Of a DNA stretch of 64,000 bases, positions 62,201 to 64,000 are shown one piece after another; the first letter of the stretch is position 1, and the number at the start of each line of letters is the position of its first letter. A program made the position numbers and the translations under genes. Origin of the DNA: Enterococcus sp. ZJ1622 (GTDB taxonomy: Bacteria; Bacillota; Bacilli; Lactobacillales; Enterococcaceae); the NCBI RefSeq assembly GCF_011038845.1, contig NZ_JAAKDW010000008.1, positions 1 through 64,000 on the forward strand, read 5' to 3'. A model generated the notes under the pieces. The model did no database searches and was not told where the DNA came from. It saw only the letters and a program-made list of their open reading frames with translations.

Positions 62201-63226
62201 ATGAATTTCTTTAAATATATGAAAGATCAATGGTCACTGATCCTTGGATGGCTGTTTTTTATCGTATTAACTGTGTTTGTGATGTGGTTAGCCCCGAATA
62301 TCAGTGTGGACTGGGGAACAATCGCTTATTTGATGCTGATCGAAGGGGTCTTTCTGATTTTTTACTTAGTTGGCTGTTATTTGAGTAAACGAAGATGGTG
62401 GGGAAGACTAGCGAGTTTCCAAAAGGTGTCTCCGCTGCAGAACTACTTGGAAGGCGGTCATACCGAAGAGGAGAAGCTGATAGAAGAGTATATCAATCAG
62501 CTGATCCGGGAACACCAGGAAGTGATGCAAGAAGCGATCAGCAGCCAGCAGGACCAAAAGGACTACATCGACTCATGGGTCCATGAGATAAAAGTACCTT
62601 TAGCCGCATCTGAATTGCTTGTCCGGTCGATCGAGTTCGATATTGATGATCAGAAATACACACTTTTAGAAAACGAGTTGGCCAAAATCGATGAGTATGT
62701 CGAACAAGTCTTGTATTATGCTCGTCTGGATAGTTTTTCCAGAGACTACTTGATCCAGGAGTACGACTTGAAAGGGATCATCCAGCCGGTGATCCGCAGT
62801 CAGGCGAATTATTTCATTCAAAAAAATCTTCGTTATGAGATCATTGGCGAAGATGTATCGGTGTTGACCGATGCGAAATGGGTCGGGTTTATTTTCAAAC
62901 AGATTTTGAGCAACGCAATCAAATACACACCAGATAACGGTCAGATCGATATGATCATTGAAAAAGGGGCACAGGGCGTCGCGTTTTCCATCAAAGATTC
63001 TGGTATCGGCATCCCGGAAGAAGATGTGAAGCGGATTTTTGACAAAGGATTTACCGGCACCAACGGACGGTTGAGCAAGACGCATTCGACCGGTCTGGGG
63101 CTTTATCTGGCAAGGAATCTTGCAGAAAAACTGGGCATCCATTTAACGGTGGAATCAGTCGAAGGAAAAGGGACGACAATGACTTTATTTTTCCCAATCT
63201 TAAATTTCTACAATGAGAAACGTTAG
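62201..63226 (+). CDS. Intramembrane-sensing histidine kinase (BceS-like)
   Basis: The 341-aa kinase has only two closely spaced membrane helices (about 12-30 and 38-58) and almost no extracellular domain, the feature of intramembrane-sensing kinases. The phosphoacceptor is His128 in WVHEIK, with N-box SNAIKYT and G-boxes DSGIGI and GLGLYL. Such kinases usually sense peptide-antibiotic transport by a BceAB-type ABC transporter, whose genes are not in the window. It starts 17 bases after the regulator. Confidence 0.9.
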   Translation: MNFFKYMKDQWSLILGWLFFIVLTVFVMWLAPNISVDWGTIAYLMLIEGVFLIFYLVGCYLSKRRWWGRLASFQKVSPLQNYLEGGHTEEEKLIEEYINQLIREHQEVMQEAISSQQDQKDYIDSWVHEIKVPLAASELLVRSIEFDIDDQKYTLLENELAKIDEYVEQVLYYARLDSFSRDYLIQEYDLKGIIQPVIRSQANYFIQKNLRYEIIGEDVSVLTDAKWVGFIFKQILSNAIKYTPDNGQIDMIIEKGAQGVAFSIKDSGIGIPEEDVKRIFDKGFTGTNGRLSKTHSTGLGLYLARNLAEKLGIHLTVESVEGKGTTMTLFFPILNFYNEKR

Positions 63227-63259
63227 AAAATCGTTAGAAACGAAAAAAATTACTTGTGT

Positions 63260-63291
63260 TGTTAACGTTTTCCCTGATAAGTTTCTTATCA
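63260..63291 (+). promoter_or_regulatory. cre-like site and inverted repeat before the GRP permease
   Basis: TGTTAACGTTTTCC (63260-63273) matches 12 of 14 cre positions. Immediately after lies TGATAAG-TTT-CTTATCA (63275-63291), a perfect 7-bp inverted repeat. Confidence 0.45.
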
Positions 63292-63314
63292 TGTGAAATA
63301 AAAGGAGATTGGTT

Positions 63315-64000
63315 ATGGAAATTTTAATAGCATTGGTCCCTATGTTAGCATGGGGTAGTATAGGTTTAGTAAGTGGGAAAATTGGTGGCGATGCCAATCA
63401 GCAAACATTAGGAATGACGATCGGTGCCTTCCTGTTTTCTCTCGTTGTCTTTTTCGTGGTGAACCCAGCGATCACCCCTTGGATCTTTCTGATCGGGTTT
63501 TTATCTGGTTTAGCATGGAGTGTCGGTCAAAATGGTCAATTCCATGGGATGAAATTCATGGGTGTGTCTGTCGGATTGCCTCTTTCTACTGGTTTTCAAT
63601 TAATTTTGAATACGATTGCGGGCGCGGTTTTCTTCCAGGAATGGACACAAACGAAAGATTATGTATACGGTATTATTGCGTTGATCCTTCTTGTAAGCGG
63701 TGCGTATTTGACAGCTCGTCAAGATGATGAAGGCAAAGTAAATGCAGACAATAAAATGCTTGATTTTGGAAAGGGCTTCAGAGCACTGATCTATTCAACG
63801 ATCGGTTACGGCGTGTATACGATCATCGTCAACTGGGCAAACTTGGATGCGATGTCAATCATTTTACCGCAAAGTATCGGGATGATCTTAGGTGCAAGTT
63901 TCTTTGCTTTCCGCAAAGTAAAAGTGGATCAGTTCGTATGGAAAAACATGATATGCGGATTGCTATGGGGTATCGGTAATATCTGTATGCTTCTAACCGT
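63315..64000 (+). CDS. GRP-family sugar permease (GlcU/RbsU-like), partial
   Basis: The reading frame is open from the ATG at 63315 to the window end (228 codons), so the C-terminus is missing. The visible part has about seven hydrophobic segments and GRP (glucose/ribose porter) motifs: PMLAWGSIGLVSGKIGG near 9-25 and LAWSVGQNGQFHGMKFMGVS near 66-85. Members take up glucose or ribose without phosphorylation. AAAGGAG precedes the ATG. Confidence 0.88.
   Translation, partial: MEILIALVPMLAWGSIGLVSGKIGGDANQQTLGMTIGAFLFSLVVFFVVNPAITPWIFLIGFLSGLAWSVGQNGQFHGMKFMGVSVGLPLSTGFQLILNTIAGAVFFQEWTQTKDYVYGIIALILLVSGAYLTARQDDEGKVNADNKMLDFGKGFRALIYSTIGYGVYTIIVNWANLDAMSIILPQSIGMILGASFFAFRKVKVDQFVWKNMICGLLWGIGNICMLLT

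Overview
The window looks like chromosomal DNA of a low-GC Gram-positive coccus, most probably Enterococcus faecium or a close relative. This rests on gene content: an EfaCBA-type manganese transporter, a VWA/CnaB pilin cluster with a class C sortase, an NADH peroxidase with enterococcal-type active-site motifs, and AGGAGG-type ribosome binding sites. I could not run a search, so the species is an inference.

Layout. 1-127 is the 5S rRNA at the end of an rRNA operon. 200-3700 (minus) holds glutathione peroxidase, luxS and a two-gene reverse transsulfuration unit (mccA-mccB) that turns LuxS-derived homocysteine into cysteine. Upstream of mccA lies a 31-codon leader ORF with three consecutive Cys codons, followed by a terminator, which looks like cysteine-responsive attenuation. 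3800-6560 carries efp and a large alkylsulfatase. 6637-15706 is a nine-gene operon (lysA-dapF-dapA-dapB-dapH-asd-lysC-N-acetyl-DAP deacetylase-patA) encoding the acetylase route from aspartate to diaminopimelate and lysine; its promoter carries a CodY-like box and phased ATTCAAAT repeats. 15900-19000 has a J-domain membrane protein, a DUF421 protein and an NADH peroxidase with a near-consensus PerR box. 19074-19428 contains three tandem hairpin elements of about 115 nt that keep their fold while changing sequence; a half copy lies at 15771.

19435-21231 is an SOS-controlled Y-family polymerase plus YolD-like pair. 21339-26118 is a galactose unit (galK, galM, GPH transporter) with a divergent AraC regulator. 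Then follow a flavodoxin-like reductase with a 56-aa coiled-coil protein, a membrane-anchored LysM protein, an amino-acid permease, the Mn transporter with its palindromic operator, a gene of unknown function, queG, a secreted LysM/Apf-like protein, a divergent PEP carboxykinase, a DAO-type oxidase and a DHA2 exporter preceded by a leader terminator. 40029-47109 has a GyrI-like protein, argR, a phosphohexomutase, an Ohr protein, an RclA-like flavoprotein with an isochorismatase-type hydrolase and a TetR regulator, and an SRAP protein. 47154-52463 has a manganese catalase opposite a carbohydrate ABC importer without its own ATPase.

52783-61324 is the pilus locus: a 1505-aa VWA tip pilin, a second pilin with an FPQTN sorting signal, the probable shaft pilin (LPSTG) and sortase C, with a strong terminator between the last pilin and the sortase. 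The window ends with a BceRS-like two-component system and a GRP-type sugar permease cut by the window edge.

Themes: peroxide defence is over-represented (GPx, Npr, Ohr, Mn catalase, RclA-like reductase, Mn uptake). Several transcription units also show legible cis-regulation: LexA, PerR, CodY, Mn-repressor and CcpA-like sites, and two leader terminators.
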